This document shows positions 37,597-48,408 of a DNA stretch of 64,000 nt, one piece after another. The DNA is from Phytopythium helicoides (taxonomy: Eukaryota > Oomycota > Peronosporomycetes > Pythiales > Pythiaceae). The DNA is taken from NCBI GenBank assembly GCA_024867545.1, contig JANFNE010000003.1:1054001-1118000 (forward strand), written 5' to 3'. The notes under the pieces are model-generated. The model was given only the letters and a program-made list of their open reading frames with translations, had not been told where the DNA came from and ran no database searches. The translations under genes were made by a program, and so were the position numbers. Position 1 is the stretch's first letter; the number at the start of each line of letters is the position of its first letter.

Positions 37597-39642
37597 ATGC
37601 CGACGTCGTCCATCACGAGCAGTGGCGTCTTCGGCAGCGACTCGGGCTACGACCAGCGCCGCCGCCATGTGAGGCTCACGGACCGCAAGCTGCTCGACGT
37701 GGCGATTGGCGCGGCTAGCGACGCCGATTGGGACGCGCTCGTGCGCCACGCCAAGGCGCAGACCGCGGCGCCAGGCCAGGGCCGCGACTTCGCCGTGTCC
37801 GTCGACAAGACCGGCGGAAAGACGACCGTCTCAGCCGCGGGGGTCGTCGCCTGCTCGGTGGCCGAGATGCGCCAGGTGCTGCGCCCCACCACGAATGAGC
37901 TGTACACCACCACGATGCGAGAGCTCCACGGCGGCGAGTTCATCTACGGCGCCATCGTGCACTGCGTCGACGAGGAGGCCAGCGGCAGCCTGGACGCCAG
38001 CAGAAGCATCAGACCGATCGAGGCCAGCAAGAGCATTCGCCCAGCCGAGGAGCGCAGCAAGGGAGGCGTCGTGGTCGAGCTCGAGCCCGACGACGTGGAC
38101 GTCAAGACCGTCACGTTCGCCAAGCGCCACCTGCTGGCGCGCAGCGAGCAGTGGTGCTACGTTGACGCACTACACAATGTCGACACTGGACGAGGAATGA
38201 CGATGGGCTTCGCGCTCTCGAGAACCTCGCTACACCCAGACGACGTGTTCGTGGGCAAGACCAAGGCACATGTCAGCGCGCTGACCGATATCAACGTCAA
38301 GTACGCGGTGCTCCCCGTTGCGCGGACGCGGTCCAACTCGGACTCCAAGAGGTCTGGGGGCAGCTCTCCGTACGTCCAGGTCGTCTTCCTGGCCGAGTTC
38401 GACCAAGAACAGCACCGAACTACTCCTTCTCGGCGAGGAATCTTCACCACCAAGAAGTACACGCACATCTGGAACAGCGTGTCGGAGCGAGCGCTGGTGC
38501 ACCGCCTCAAAGACATGGCAGCCAGCACGCAGCTTCTCGCGCAAATCGTGCGCCACCGCCGCCTCACCGCGCAAGTATTTGTGGACGTGCGAGCTGTCAA
38601 TCCTCCAAACTCGCGATGCGTGTGCTGCACACGGCTGCTAACTGCCATCCTTGGACGCAACAAGAAGCAGTGCCACCTCTGTGGCTTCTACGTGTGCGAG
38701 TCGTGCTCGTCTCGTCACGAGATCCAGCGTGGCCGCGTCAAACGCTTCATGGTGCGCGTCTGCGAGCATTGCATGGAACGCGTAGACGACGGCATCTACG
38801 ACCACTTGCCCTCGGCCGACTTGTCGCCCGCGAACATTGTGCGCGACAGTGATCCATCTCGCGACACCAAGGTGCTGCAGCGCCTGCTTCAAGATGTGCT
38901 CACCAAGGCATCCCCAGACCAGAAACCGGCGGTCAAGACTATTATCCGCTCCATCCAAGAACTGGAATCGCCGCCAAAGTACAGACGCTTGAGTGCATCA
39001 AGCCCCGATGACAAGTACTTGGACGAGCTCAAGCGTATCAGCGGTATGACCTTGTACGACCCTGATGCATTCCCGCTCGCCAACGCATCGACGCGCAACT
39101 ACGCGATGGAAATGAAGCCCGCTGAGACTGTTGAGACCGTACCCACGGCACCAATGCCTGAAAATGAATCGCAGCGTCTGCGCTCGATCAACCGATCCAA
39201 ATTGGACGACGTCAAGAACATCCCTGAGCTCGAGATCATGTGTGACCTTGCGCGGAGAGAGCTCGGTTGCTCTACAAGCCTCGTCAACTTCGTCGACAGC
39301 AAGGACCTGCATGTTCTGGCGTCGAATGCCCCAGCGCTGCAGAACCTGGTCTGTCCTCGAGAGCAAGCGCTGTGTGCTCATACTGTTATGACCAATGACC
39401 AACCGCTGCTGGTACCTCACCCTGAAGCGGATGTGCGGTTCTCGCGCCAAGATATTGTTCGCAACGGTGGCGTTCGCTTCTACCTTGGCTTCCCTATCAC
39501 GTCAAGTGATGGATCTGCCATTGGCACACTTTGCTGCATGGACGAGCAATCGCACTCCGTTACCCAGTCGCAATACCAAACGATGGAGCGACTGGCGCGC
39601 AGCACTTCCAAAATCGTACAGCACCACCTGGGAAAGAACTAG
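37597..39642 (+). CDS. START-like/FYVE-like/GAF protein E (intact)
   Basis: Seen: 681 aa. Residues about 24-290 are the START-like region (RHVRLTDRKLLDVA, VACSVAEMRQVLRP, EFIYGAIVHC, EQWCYVD, HPDDVFVGKT). Residues about 335-395 hold eight zinc-binding cysteines (C341/344, 359/362, 367/370, 389/392) in FYVE spacing, but the usual R-(R/K)-H-H-C-R motif is replaced by KKQCHLCG. Residues about 540-675 are a GAF domain (LCAHTVM, PHPEADVRF, RFYLGFPITSSDG, IGTLCCMD). No signal peptide or membrane segment. Known: START folds bind lipids, FYVE fingers bind PtdIns3P on endosomes, GAF domains bind small ligands. Inferred: a cytosolic or endosomal lipid sensor; the altered finger may not bind PtdIns3P. 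One of nine family copies here, four intact. Confidence 0.85.
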   Translation: MPTSSITSSGVFGSDSGYDQRRRHVRLTDRKLLDVAIGAASDADWDALVRHAKAQTAAPGQGRDFAVSVDKTGGKTTVSAAGVVACSVAEMRQVLRPTTNELYTTTMRELHGGEFIYGAIVHCVDEEASGSLDASRSIRPIEASKSIRPAEERSKGGVVVELEPDDVDVKTVTFAKRHLLARSEQWCYVDALHNVDTGRGMTMGFALSRTSLHPDDVFVGKTKAHVSALTDINVKYAVLPVARTRSNSDSKRSGGSSPYVQVVFLAEFDQEQHRTTPSRRGIFTTKKYTHIWNSVSERALVHRLKDMAASTQLLAQIVRHRRLTAQVFVDVRAVNPPNSRCVCCTRLLTAILGRNKKQCHLCGFYVCESCSSRHEIQRGRVKRFMVRVCEHCMERVDDGIYDHLPSADLSPANIVRDSDPSRDTKVLQRLLQDVLTKASPDQKPAVKTIIRSIQELESPPKYRRLSASSPDDKYLDELKRISGMTLYDPDAFPLANASTRNYAMEMKPAETVETVPTAPMPENESQRLRSINRSKLDDVKNIPELEIMCDLARRELGCSTSLVNFVDSKDLHVLASNAPALQNLVCPREQALCAHTVMTNDQPLLVPHPEADVRFSRQDIVRNGGVRFYLGFPITSSDGSAIGTLCCMDEQSHSVTQSQYQTMERLARSTSKIVQHHLGKN

Positions 39643-39724
39643 GTGACTCGTGCTGGAATTGACTAGATGTTATGGATGGCTATCTAATGCACGCGTAAAT
39701 GAATCCTATGAGCTTTCCTTACAC

Positions 39725-41947
39725 TCACGGTGTACTACGAGCCGCTCTTCTTCTCCTTCGGGCTTCACGGCTTTTACTTTCGATAACCCGCGCAGCAGTA
39801 TCTGCGAGCTTTGCCATCACAGCATAATGTGTCTGCGTCATCTCGCGGCTCTGGCTGTCGGCACAACAAAACACTCCAATAGTTGTGCGCTCGAAGCCAT
39901 CTTTGACGGATTCCTTGTCCTTGGAGGTGCGCATCGCCACGCGCAGTGGAAAGCCGCAGTAAAAGCGAATGTCGCCTTTCGTGCGGGCTGCAATGTTCTG
40001 GAAGCGCACATCGGCTTCTGGGTGCTTCACGAGCAGCGGCTGCTCGCTCATGATCGCGTGCTGACAAAAAGACTGGTCACGGGACATTTTTCGGTCGCCT
40101 CAATTCTGCACGGTTGGAGCCGAGGATGGTGACATGATGGTTTGCGACGACCGTGATCATACCCATCTCGCATTTCATCTCTCGAGCAGCTAGCGCGCAC
40201 AGCACGTCTAGTTCGCTCTCATTCTCCTGATCAGCGTCATGGTTGAGACTACTGTCATCATCAACATCGAGCCGATGTTTCTTTATCACTTCCAGTCGGC
40301 GCTGTTCGATTTCGGGTGGTGGAAAAACTCCTGGAGGAGTTGTTGTACAAATGTCTGGCACGCGGATCTGGTATTGGCGACCACTCCGCCCTTCCGCAAG
40401 CTTGCATTCGTGGAGCGGAACGGAAGGGAGTAGAATATTGCTGCACTTCCTTAGTGCTGCGATATGTGCACGTTCGTCGCTGTCGAGCGTCAGTATTCCG
40501 TTGGGTTTCTTCTTTCGCCTCATCAATGTATCGTTCACAAGCTGTCGGATGACAGTAAGAACGGCACGGCGGCGGTCCTGATCGCTGGACGCCTCACGAA
40601 GTCTGTCAAGTAGCAAGAGAGCAAGTGTCTGACTTGCGCGCACGGTTGGTTCGTCTGGAGGCTTGGTTGAGTCTGAAGGAACATCCCGTTCAACCCTCGT
40701 AGCCCCTAACGAGTTTTCAGTCACACGAGAATAGTCTCCGCTCTCAACGAAACTCTAGGCAACGCGTGCAGATCCTCAGAGTGGCTCACGCTGCCCACAT
40801 TCGTCTCAACGGATTGAATACTCCAGCAAGCATCACACACTCTGTAGCCGCAGAGGTTGCAGACCTTTGCCGCCAGCCACGAATTGCCACGCTTAGAGTC
40901 GCTTGAACTTCGTCCACGACGTTGAAGGCGTTGAAGCCCTGTCGTAACGAGCCTCTTGACCGATCCTTGGACGAACGAAGGCAGTAGCTGCCGAGTGCAA
41001 CAAATGCACCGCGAGTTTGTTGCTTCAACTGACTGCTGATCCGCTAGCGCCTGAATACCTAAGCGTCGCCGAAGGATGATCTCGGGGATCCGGCTAACAC
41101 CCTCCGCAAGTCTCAGCAGTCCTCTCGTGCTCAATCCACGCAACCTTGACAGCATTCCTGCCGGCTCGTAGCGTCATCAGCAGTATGACCGTGGTTGTCG
41201 CCGGCATCACCAACACAGCCAATAAACTTGATCTGAACATGTCCAGCGGACGAAGTCGGCTCAATGACAAACTCCGCTTGCAGTCCTTGATGGTCGTACA
41301 CGCGTCGGTGAGCTGGGGTCTTTCCGACGGTGATTTCGTCTGGAGCCATGGACGCAAGCGTGATTGAAAGTCGTCGCCGATCACCAGGAACAGGGTTCGG
41401 GCTGTTACGAGTTGAGCGCAGGGACGCGAACTCGGCAAAGCACCACTGTTCGTTGTCACTCCACATGTTCGAGCGCACAAACGTGCATGTCTTGACTGCC
41501 AGGTGCTCTTTGTTCGCGTTCCCACGCGACGACACGCGAACGACGTTGCCATGGATGAAGTCCTTTGGATACATGGCGTGCATGACGGTGTTGAAGTCAC
41601 AATCAGTCGAGGTTGCAAGTACCCGGCTCACTTCTTCAAGGCTTGCCCGAACGCAGCCGGTTGTCAGCACCCAATGCTGCAGCTCGGCAGGCTGCGACTC
41701 TGCAGCAATGTTGATGTTGTTCGTAAACATCGCGAACCCGTTGTCGAGTTGTCGGTGAGGCTTCCAGCGAAGGGAAGTCGATCAAAGAGCTCGAGAGATC
41801 AAGCTTATCAGATACCAGTCGCATGCGCGCCAAGAGCTCTCGACCAGAAACTTGAACTCGCGGGCGACGCTCTGGTGCGTCGGTGGGCGAGCACATTCGT
41901 GCAGTTACGACCGGTGGAGGCGGGAGTGTGCGACTAGCGTGGCGCAT
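39725..41947 (-). pseudogene. Broken START-like/FYVE/GAF gene F
   Basis: Seen on minus: an N-terminal piece (41947 or the ATG at 41896) ending near DFPSLE; a START-like part (about 41770-41150: FAMFTNNIN, NEQWCF, DEITVGKT); a FYVE-like part (about 41100-40720: RRRLGIQALAD, CICC, KVCNLCGYRVCDACW); linker and the first half of GAF (about 40724-40080: ELDVLCALAAREM); and the rest of GAF (40087-39725: FCQHAIM, KHPEADVRF, IRFYCGFPL). Frame changes fall near 41765, 41140, 40730 and 40085. The motifs CDACWSIQ and LTVIRQLV tie it to genes H and I rather than to C, D and E. Some extra sequence splits the FYVE region. It sits tail-to-tail with gene E, 83 bp away. Confidence 0.8.
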
Positions 41948-42650
41948 GAGTCACTTGGCTTGGGGTGTCGTCGAGAGATCGAATCGAGAAGTGAAGTTGA
42001 GCTGCTAGGTGGACAGGATGTATGCAGCTTCAAGCCGTGAGTGGATCCACGGCAACAGAGCCGGACGGAGCAGACCGAGCATGTAGATGAACACCACATC
42101 ACCAGAGCCGGACGGGGAAGATTGAGCATGTAGATGAACATCATGCATCATGCGACCCAGCGCTGACCTGTCAGGTCACCTGAGGGCGAGTAGCGTACTA
42201 CTCATACAGTCGAACTCCTCTAGTGTGCTGGCTGTTGCACAGGTCTGGCTCGACCCACCTCCAGCAATCACCATAGTGCTTGCTGAATATGCAACGCGCA
42301 GCTTGTGTCATGGTTGCTCATGGCGGCTCGTCATGTCATCAACAGGATCAGAGCGCACTGTTGCGCTGGAAGCCAATGCTGAGCAAGCGTCAGACTGCAC
42401 AAATTCCGAGAGGACGTTGAGGTGAGGTGGTGTGCAAGCCTACGAGCTGTAGTGTTACTGTACTCTGCCTGCGACGCAAGCGCCTGCAATGCGCCTTGGA
42501 GATGGGTACAGTTGCACGGTCTCCCGGTTGACTCGTCGTCTGAGCACGTCACGTCACCAACCGCACACAGAACATCCCGTATCATGGGAACTTAGCGTGT
42601 TCATCTTCTATCGATCAGATGTGCTCTTGCTTCAACATCATAGCCCGTCT
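41948..42650. other. Spacer between gene F and the MON2-like gene
   Basis: No gene recognised. Contains a two-copy tandem repeat at 42057-42150, listed separately. Confidence 0.4.
42057..42150 (+). repeat. Two-copy 47-bp tandem repeat
   Basis: AGAGCCGGACGG followed by GCATGTAGATGAACA occurs at 42057-42103 and again from 42104, with a few differences in the second copy. Intergenic; function unknown. Confidence 0.7.
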
Positions 42651-45600
42651 TTACTGACGCTCCTGGACGTCCACGACCTGCAAACAATACTCAGCTACAC
42701 GGGCGTCCACTAGTAGTGCTCGAACAGCCGCGCGGACTTCCAGCGCCGGAGACAAGATGCACTCACAGAGCGCTGGAAACATGACGAGAACGCTTCGGGG
42801 TCGTAGCGAAACCTCGTGGGCGCTCGCCAGCAAGGTCACAACTCGCTCTCGCGCTGCCTCCAGATTGATTGCCCCCTCGTCAGCACCATCCTCTCGTTCA
42901 AGAGTCGCGAACGCGCCCATTGCCATGTTGCAGCACTCGACTAACCGAGCCTGCGCGTCGTCGGCGAGAAGGTAGTCCTGGTCCTGGAGACACAACGTGG
43001 AAAGCTGCCGGACGCAGCAGCGCAGCAACGTCAAGTTATGCCGCTCCGCGTCGACACCGGAGCTCAGCAGAGATAGTAGTTCCCGATAAAACCCCGCTGC
43101 CCGCGAGTCTTTTGCATACCGTCCAACGGGACGGTCCGTGGCACCCGAGGAACCACTAGACGGCGACGACGACGACGACGACGACAGAAGCGACACAGCA
43201 CTGTCAACGACGCACTCGAGTACGCTTAGTACGAGCGCCTCGTCCTCTTCCGACTGCACGCACGTTGGAAATGTGCCTGCTTGTGGACGCACAAAGGCAT
43301 CAATAGTTCGAAGCAAAGGGCTGCCAGCATGAGTCAGTCAAGTCAGCAGCTGCGAGTCCACTTGAAATCAGCACAAGAAGAACGCGAAGAGCAAACTTCC
43401 AAAGTTGCGTCGCGGCTTTCTCGGCAGCAGATGGGCCCTTGGAGTTTGAATTTGCGTTGATGGCAGCTTGAGCCGGATCATTAAACGATAAAAATGGCTG
43501 GATAGACGAAAGCACGCCTAGAAAGCAGTCACGACGGGCGTTTGGGGTCACGCTCGCATACAGCTTTGCCAGGGACGTAAGTGCATGGCGGGTAAAGAAG
43601 ACCAGGTCCTTGCCTGCAGAGGCACGCACATAGCCAACAAGCTGATCTAACGTTTTGGTGTGCACTTGTGGATGCGCACTGAAAGATCCACAGTCTTCGA
43701 ATGCGTTCAACACGCGCGACTGCAGGCTGTTCGACGTGATGTTGGTCACCGCCGTCTTCTTCACGCCATTAGCGTGTGCACTATCCCCAGTGCGAAGCAC
43801 GTGACGCGCTACCAACACCTGGAATAAATCCAGAATGCGCTCGACGTTTCGAACATCCTTGAACTCGAACTCTTTCGACTGCGAGTACAGTGTGACGAGC
43901 ACGGACACAACGGCACTTGCAATATCCTGCTCGTCTTCTTCCTTCCATGCTTCCATCTCAGTTGCTATCGCCACGCGATGCCGATCGTCACATAGTCGAA
44001 GGAGTTGATCAAATGCCTCTTCCCACAAAACTGGGTCACAGCGACCGGTAGGGGTCTGCGAGCGCTTGGAACCACTGTTTGAAGACGAAGATGAAGCCGT
44101 CGAAGAAGACACAAGAGCTCCTCCAACAACTCGCATTCCAGCTCCGGCTCGCACAGGCTGCGACTGCGATACTTGGTCAAAGTCACCAGCTGATGAGACT
44201 TGAAGCAACGTTTGCAGCGCGTTGACAGCCGCTAGCACAACTTCTTTCGACATCCCGGCTTCAGCACTGGCTGCAACGTGCTGAAGGAGATTCCGCCAGA
44301 CTGTTGAGAACCACGCTGCCTCGTTTTGTACGACGAGATAGTGCCAATTCGTCTGAAGCACGCGGCTCACTCCTGTAAGCATGAGCACACGCGACTCGTT
44401 CCACTGCTTCTCCGCATTATCGCGTGAGTGGTGCAACATGTATGCAGCTCCTTGTCCTCCGCGCGATTTGGAGCCTTCTCCAGATGGTTTAATTGGAGAC
44501 GAGGAAGCACTCCCTGTTTGCTGTCCTTCGTAAAGCTTTCGAGCAAGCGGAAGAACAGTAGCGTCTATGAACTGCTTCCACTCGCTGAGCTCGAATTGGG
44601 CACCATAGGTGACCGCAGCCTGAAACAGAGTATTAATTGCGCAGTTCCGAATCTCCGCTCTGTCGTCCAGTGCCACATTACTAAATTCTTGGAACACGCA
44701 AGCCCAATGCCGGCTACCCTTCACATCCAGGTTTGCTTGTCGAATCGTTTGCTTGCCAACAACATCCGCGACACTCCACAACTCGTTCACAGCAGTCAGA
44801 CTGATATTCACGTCCTTGGCGCAGGACCCAAACCGCCCAATGCATTGGATGCAGTCAGGGATATACGCGGACGGAATTGTCGCCAGCAAATCATCGACAA
44901 TTAGTCGCAAGCACTTGAATGCGATCACCTGGGTCTTGTTGTCACCAACTTCCCCAGCCTCTTGGATTGCCCGAAGAATCAGCGGCCACCCAGTGTTGAC
45001 GAGGTGGCCAGAGGAGTTTAGCAGCTCGAGAATACCGTGAAGCGCCCTGTCTTTCAAATCGGAGCGAACCAACACCAGCAGCGGCTCGAAAAGCTCCACT
45101 TGGTCGAAAACATGTGGAAGACTTGGATGCTCGCGCTCGAAAGCTTCAATCTCGGCGAGAGATGCTTGGTTTGGTACTCGTGCAACTGGTGATAAACTGT
45201 TGACAGCGTTCTGGAGAGCAGTTTGCATGAGTTGCAGTACACTGTCGGTCGTGAATATTTGGAATTGGTTGAGTTGGGGGAACTGCGCGGCTGTTAGTGG
45301 TGGCTGTGGGGTGAATGTTGTCATGAGTAGCAACTCGCGCACCACCTCTTCGTAGCACCGCTTGCTACTTGACGCCATTTGTGTGAGCATACGTAGTGCA
45401 AAGCATGGTACGAAAGCCCCTGATCCTGTGAGACCAACACCCAAGAAATTGTGGTAGATCTTTAGGTGGTGAGAAAGAAGTCCGTCACCAGACTCCACAG
45501 ACGTCCATGATACGCTGACAGATTGAGCATCGCTGTCTGCGTCACTCTTTGTGTGGGATGAAGCAACACGTCCAAAAGCTTGTGGAGTTGGAAGCGGGAA

Positions 45601-47985
45601 TCCCACTTCATCCCACGACACTTTCTGCACTGCCGCCAAAAGTTTCGAAGTGCAGCGCTGCTAAGCTTGAGAGCATCCCGGAAAAAGTCGGCGATCGAGT
45701 TTGCGAGCATTAGCAGTTGCTGCTCGACGTCTTCGTCCTCGACACGGAAAGCACTGATTCGATAGCTTTTCGTCGGAATCTTTTGCTGTCCGTTCTTGAG
45801 CTTGATGTCCGTGAGACCCATAATGATCTCAAAGCCTTCGAGCAAAACGCACCATTCTCGCTCAGACAGCTCTTCTTCCATGATGTGTGCTGCCCCAAAA
45901 AGGGCCTTCATGGCATGCACTTCTCGCCAGCTGATCACAATGAGGCAGCTTTCGCCATCGTCTGGTACGCCCTCTTCACTATAGTCGTTCGCCCCGTTGC
46001 TTCCGCCTGACGAAACGGAGTTGCTGTTACTGCCGTTTGACAGTGTCGCCTTCGAATTGCTGCGTATACCTTCGGGGAGTGGGAAGGAGAAGGTGCACAG
46101 TGCCCGAAGGCACGCGAGGACTACTTCGTCCATGTGTTTGCACACCTCAACGGTCGATCCATGCCGCTGCATATTCGAGCGCAAACGCGAAGCAATTGTT
46201 GCCAACACATGATACGATTTGAGGGACATCGTGATGAGATCAACCTCTCGACAGTACCGCATGACGCAATTGAGTGAGCTCAGCACAGACGGTGTGGCGA
46301 TCATGATACAATCATTTGCCAGCTTGGCACTCCAATGTGCATCATTCTGAGCTCGGGAGAGCTCAAACACGGATGCCAGTAGGTTGCACTGACCAATTAC
46401 TGCAATACGCACAGCACTGTAAAACTGCTGCAGCGGCGGGACTTCTTGGTCGTTTAGGAGCTCCAGTCCCGAGCGTGGCGTTATCAGTGATTCATTTCCT
46501 TGAGACTTGAAGTCCACTGGTGGGGATGTAGCAATGACTGATGACGTTGTCTTGACAATGGCAACTAACAACCCGCCTTCGGGATAGTTTGTCATCGCTG
46601 CGATCATCGTTGGCTCTAGGCAAAGACGGTTGAGCACCTCGAGGGAAAGCAGCACAGGCCACGTCACGAAATTGCCTCCCCCTACCCCACTCGACGCACT
46701 CGACGCGCTGATGTTTCCAGGGTTCGTAGAGCCGTGCGTCAGAAAATTTTTCGCTTCCTTGGCGAGACTGTTGCTGGAGCTGACAAAACTCGACTTGGCT
46801 TCGGCAAGTTTGGTGTTTGACGGCGACTTGGAGCCAGCACCAGATAGAGAGTATGTTCCTGTTGCCACGATTTCCAGAAGACTCGACAGAACAACCTCGC
46901 ATTGCTTTGGCAGACAATCACAAAAATTGCACAGAACCGTGCTGGCCAGTCGAGTCGCGCGCACCAAGAGCGGAAAAAACGGGATGCTCCCTGGACTACC
47001 CAACGCTGTGGCCCCTCCTCCCGTCGATCGGTCATTACAGCCCATCTCGAGCGCAGTTTGGACGAGCGAGCACACGTGCTGCTTGAGGATGGCATTGAAT
47101 TCTGCGTCGTCTCGAAACAGCGCAGCGTGGGTCGCTAGGATCGCTTCTAGAAGCTCAACCGCGAGGGCTGTGCCCATGGGAGAAACCGTTGACCGCTTCA
47201 GCCAGACACCATTTTCTTCGCGACTCATAAAGCATAGCTCCTGAAACACGAGCACTCCAACGTGCTTGGCCTCAGCGCTTGCCCCAACTTTCCCAAAGGC
47301 GAGGGACACGACCTGCCGGATCGTCATGGCTGCCGTGTTTCCCACGACCGAGTTTGCGCCGCTGCTTGCACCGTGTAGGTGCACGCAGATCCAGATGGCC
47401 TGCATCATCATGTCTTCGTTTCCCACGAGCGAGTTGTTGCCCTCTGCCCACCCGCACAGAGCTCATAAGTCCATATCAATGGAGCCTCGAGGCGCACACA
47501 TACGAACCTGGCGATCCTGCACTATCATTGGACGCTATTGACGCTGCCGAGCCGCTACTGGTGTCTTCATAGGCGAGCGTGACGAGCTGCAGTAGTGTCT
47601 GCAGCAGCTTGACCTGCACGTCGACGTGCGAGTTCTTCTCTGCCTGGATCTGCAGCACGCGCAGGATACTGCCGACGCTGGCAGGCTCGATGGCGTCCCA
47701 GCTGACGAGTCGCTGGATGCTGGAGAGCGCCAGCACGAGCACCTTGTGCGACGCGTTGGTGTGGTTGCAGGCCAGCAGGAAGGGCCGCAGCACGCTCTCG
47801 CTCTTGAACAGCGGGTGACCCGGCCCCGGCGCGGCCTCCACGCGCAGCAGCGCCGCGTACTGCTGCTGCAGCTGCGGCAGCGCCTCGAGCGCCTTGTCCA
47901 CGGCCTCGCGCACCACCGGGTACTTCTTGCGCGTCTCCTGCCGCAGCGCGTGCAGGTCGTCCGACAGCAGCCGCAGGAAGTCCAT
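42651..47985 (-). CDS. MON2: MON2-like Golgi/endosome trafficking protein (one intron, two apparent frame breaks)
   Basis: Seen: ATG at 47985 opens a DCB-like region (MDFLRLLSDDLHALR, KKYPVVREAVDKAL). A 64-nt intron fits at 47444-47507 (GTTCGT...GGGCAG). The next frame carries the HUS-like part (GNEDMMMQAIWICVHLH). Downstream, MON2 landmarks include WPLILRAIQEAG, NISLTAVNELW and LHHSRDNAEKQW. Two frame changes interrupt it: near 45645 (one base short after LRN/K) and near 43322 (one base extra in CCC); at both places the protein continues collinearly with the family. Total about 1,800 codons, like animal MON2 (about 1,700). Known: MON2 is a SEC7-family relative without the SEC7 catalytic domain, acting at the trans-Golgi and endosomes. 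Either a recently broken gene or assembly indels in a working one. Confidence 0.78.
43165..43185 (+). repeat. (GAC)7 microsatellite inside the MON2-like gene
   Basis: Seven GAC units encode part of a poly-serine run on the minus strand (Ser-rich loop before a Gly/Ala/Thr segment). In-frame, likely length-variable. Confidence 0.85.
47444..47507 (-). other. Probable intron of the MON2-like gene
   Basis: Minus-strand donor CCAG|GTTCGT and acceptor GGGCAG|AG give 64 nt and keep frame (codon split 1/2). Alternative donors nearby (GTATGT, GTGTGC) fit the frame less well or need another acceptor, so exact borders are provisional. Confidence 0.6.
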
Positions 47986-48408
47986 GTCGACCGCCGCCGC
48001 CTTTCTCGATGACTCGCGCTCAGTATGGGGCGGAAGGGGGAGGTTGAACCCAGCGCGGATATCGTGGATCCCCTCAATAGAGGGCTCTCCCTAGTATCCC
48101 GAATTTACGAATATGGGCGTCAGATGAACACTTCAACTGCAGTGCAACGCGATGCCACTCTGGGGGTGACGCACGTCAAGCGACTTTCCCGCCGCCATCC
48201 TCCGTCTCCCGACGCGTCACCCGCCCGTCATACAGCGCGCGACTGAGGAGCCCACGTGTCTGGCTGCCCGCGCCTCCCGCGGGGAGCGTCAGCGCTCGCT
48301 CCGCTTTTACGAAGGAGGCGACGGCCGTCCGGAACTCGCGGCGCTGCTCGCCTCGGTGCGCCGCCGTCCGCCGGTCAGTCACTTGAGCTCTCTCCGCGTC
48401 GCGACGAC
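47986..48408. promoter_or_regulatory. Divergent promoter region of MON2-like gene and gene G
   Basis: 423 bp between divergent starts. The frame of gene G stays open upstream to 48256 but with no ATG before 48409, so the upstream part is treated as leader. No clear initiator was identified. Confidence 0.4.

Noticed and set aside
45600..45680. Intron or programmed frameshift in the MON2-like gene
   Set aside because: Protein collinearity leaves no room for an intron at this point, and no X-XXY-YYZ heptamer exists in the correct frame.
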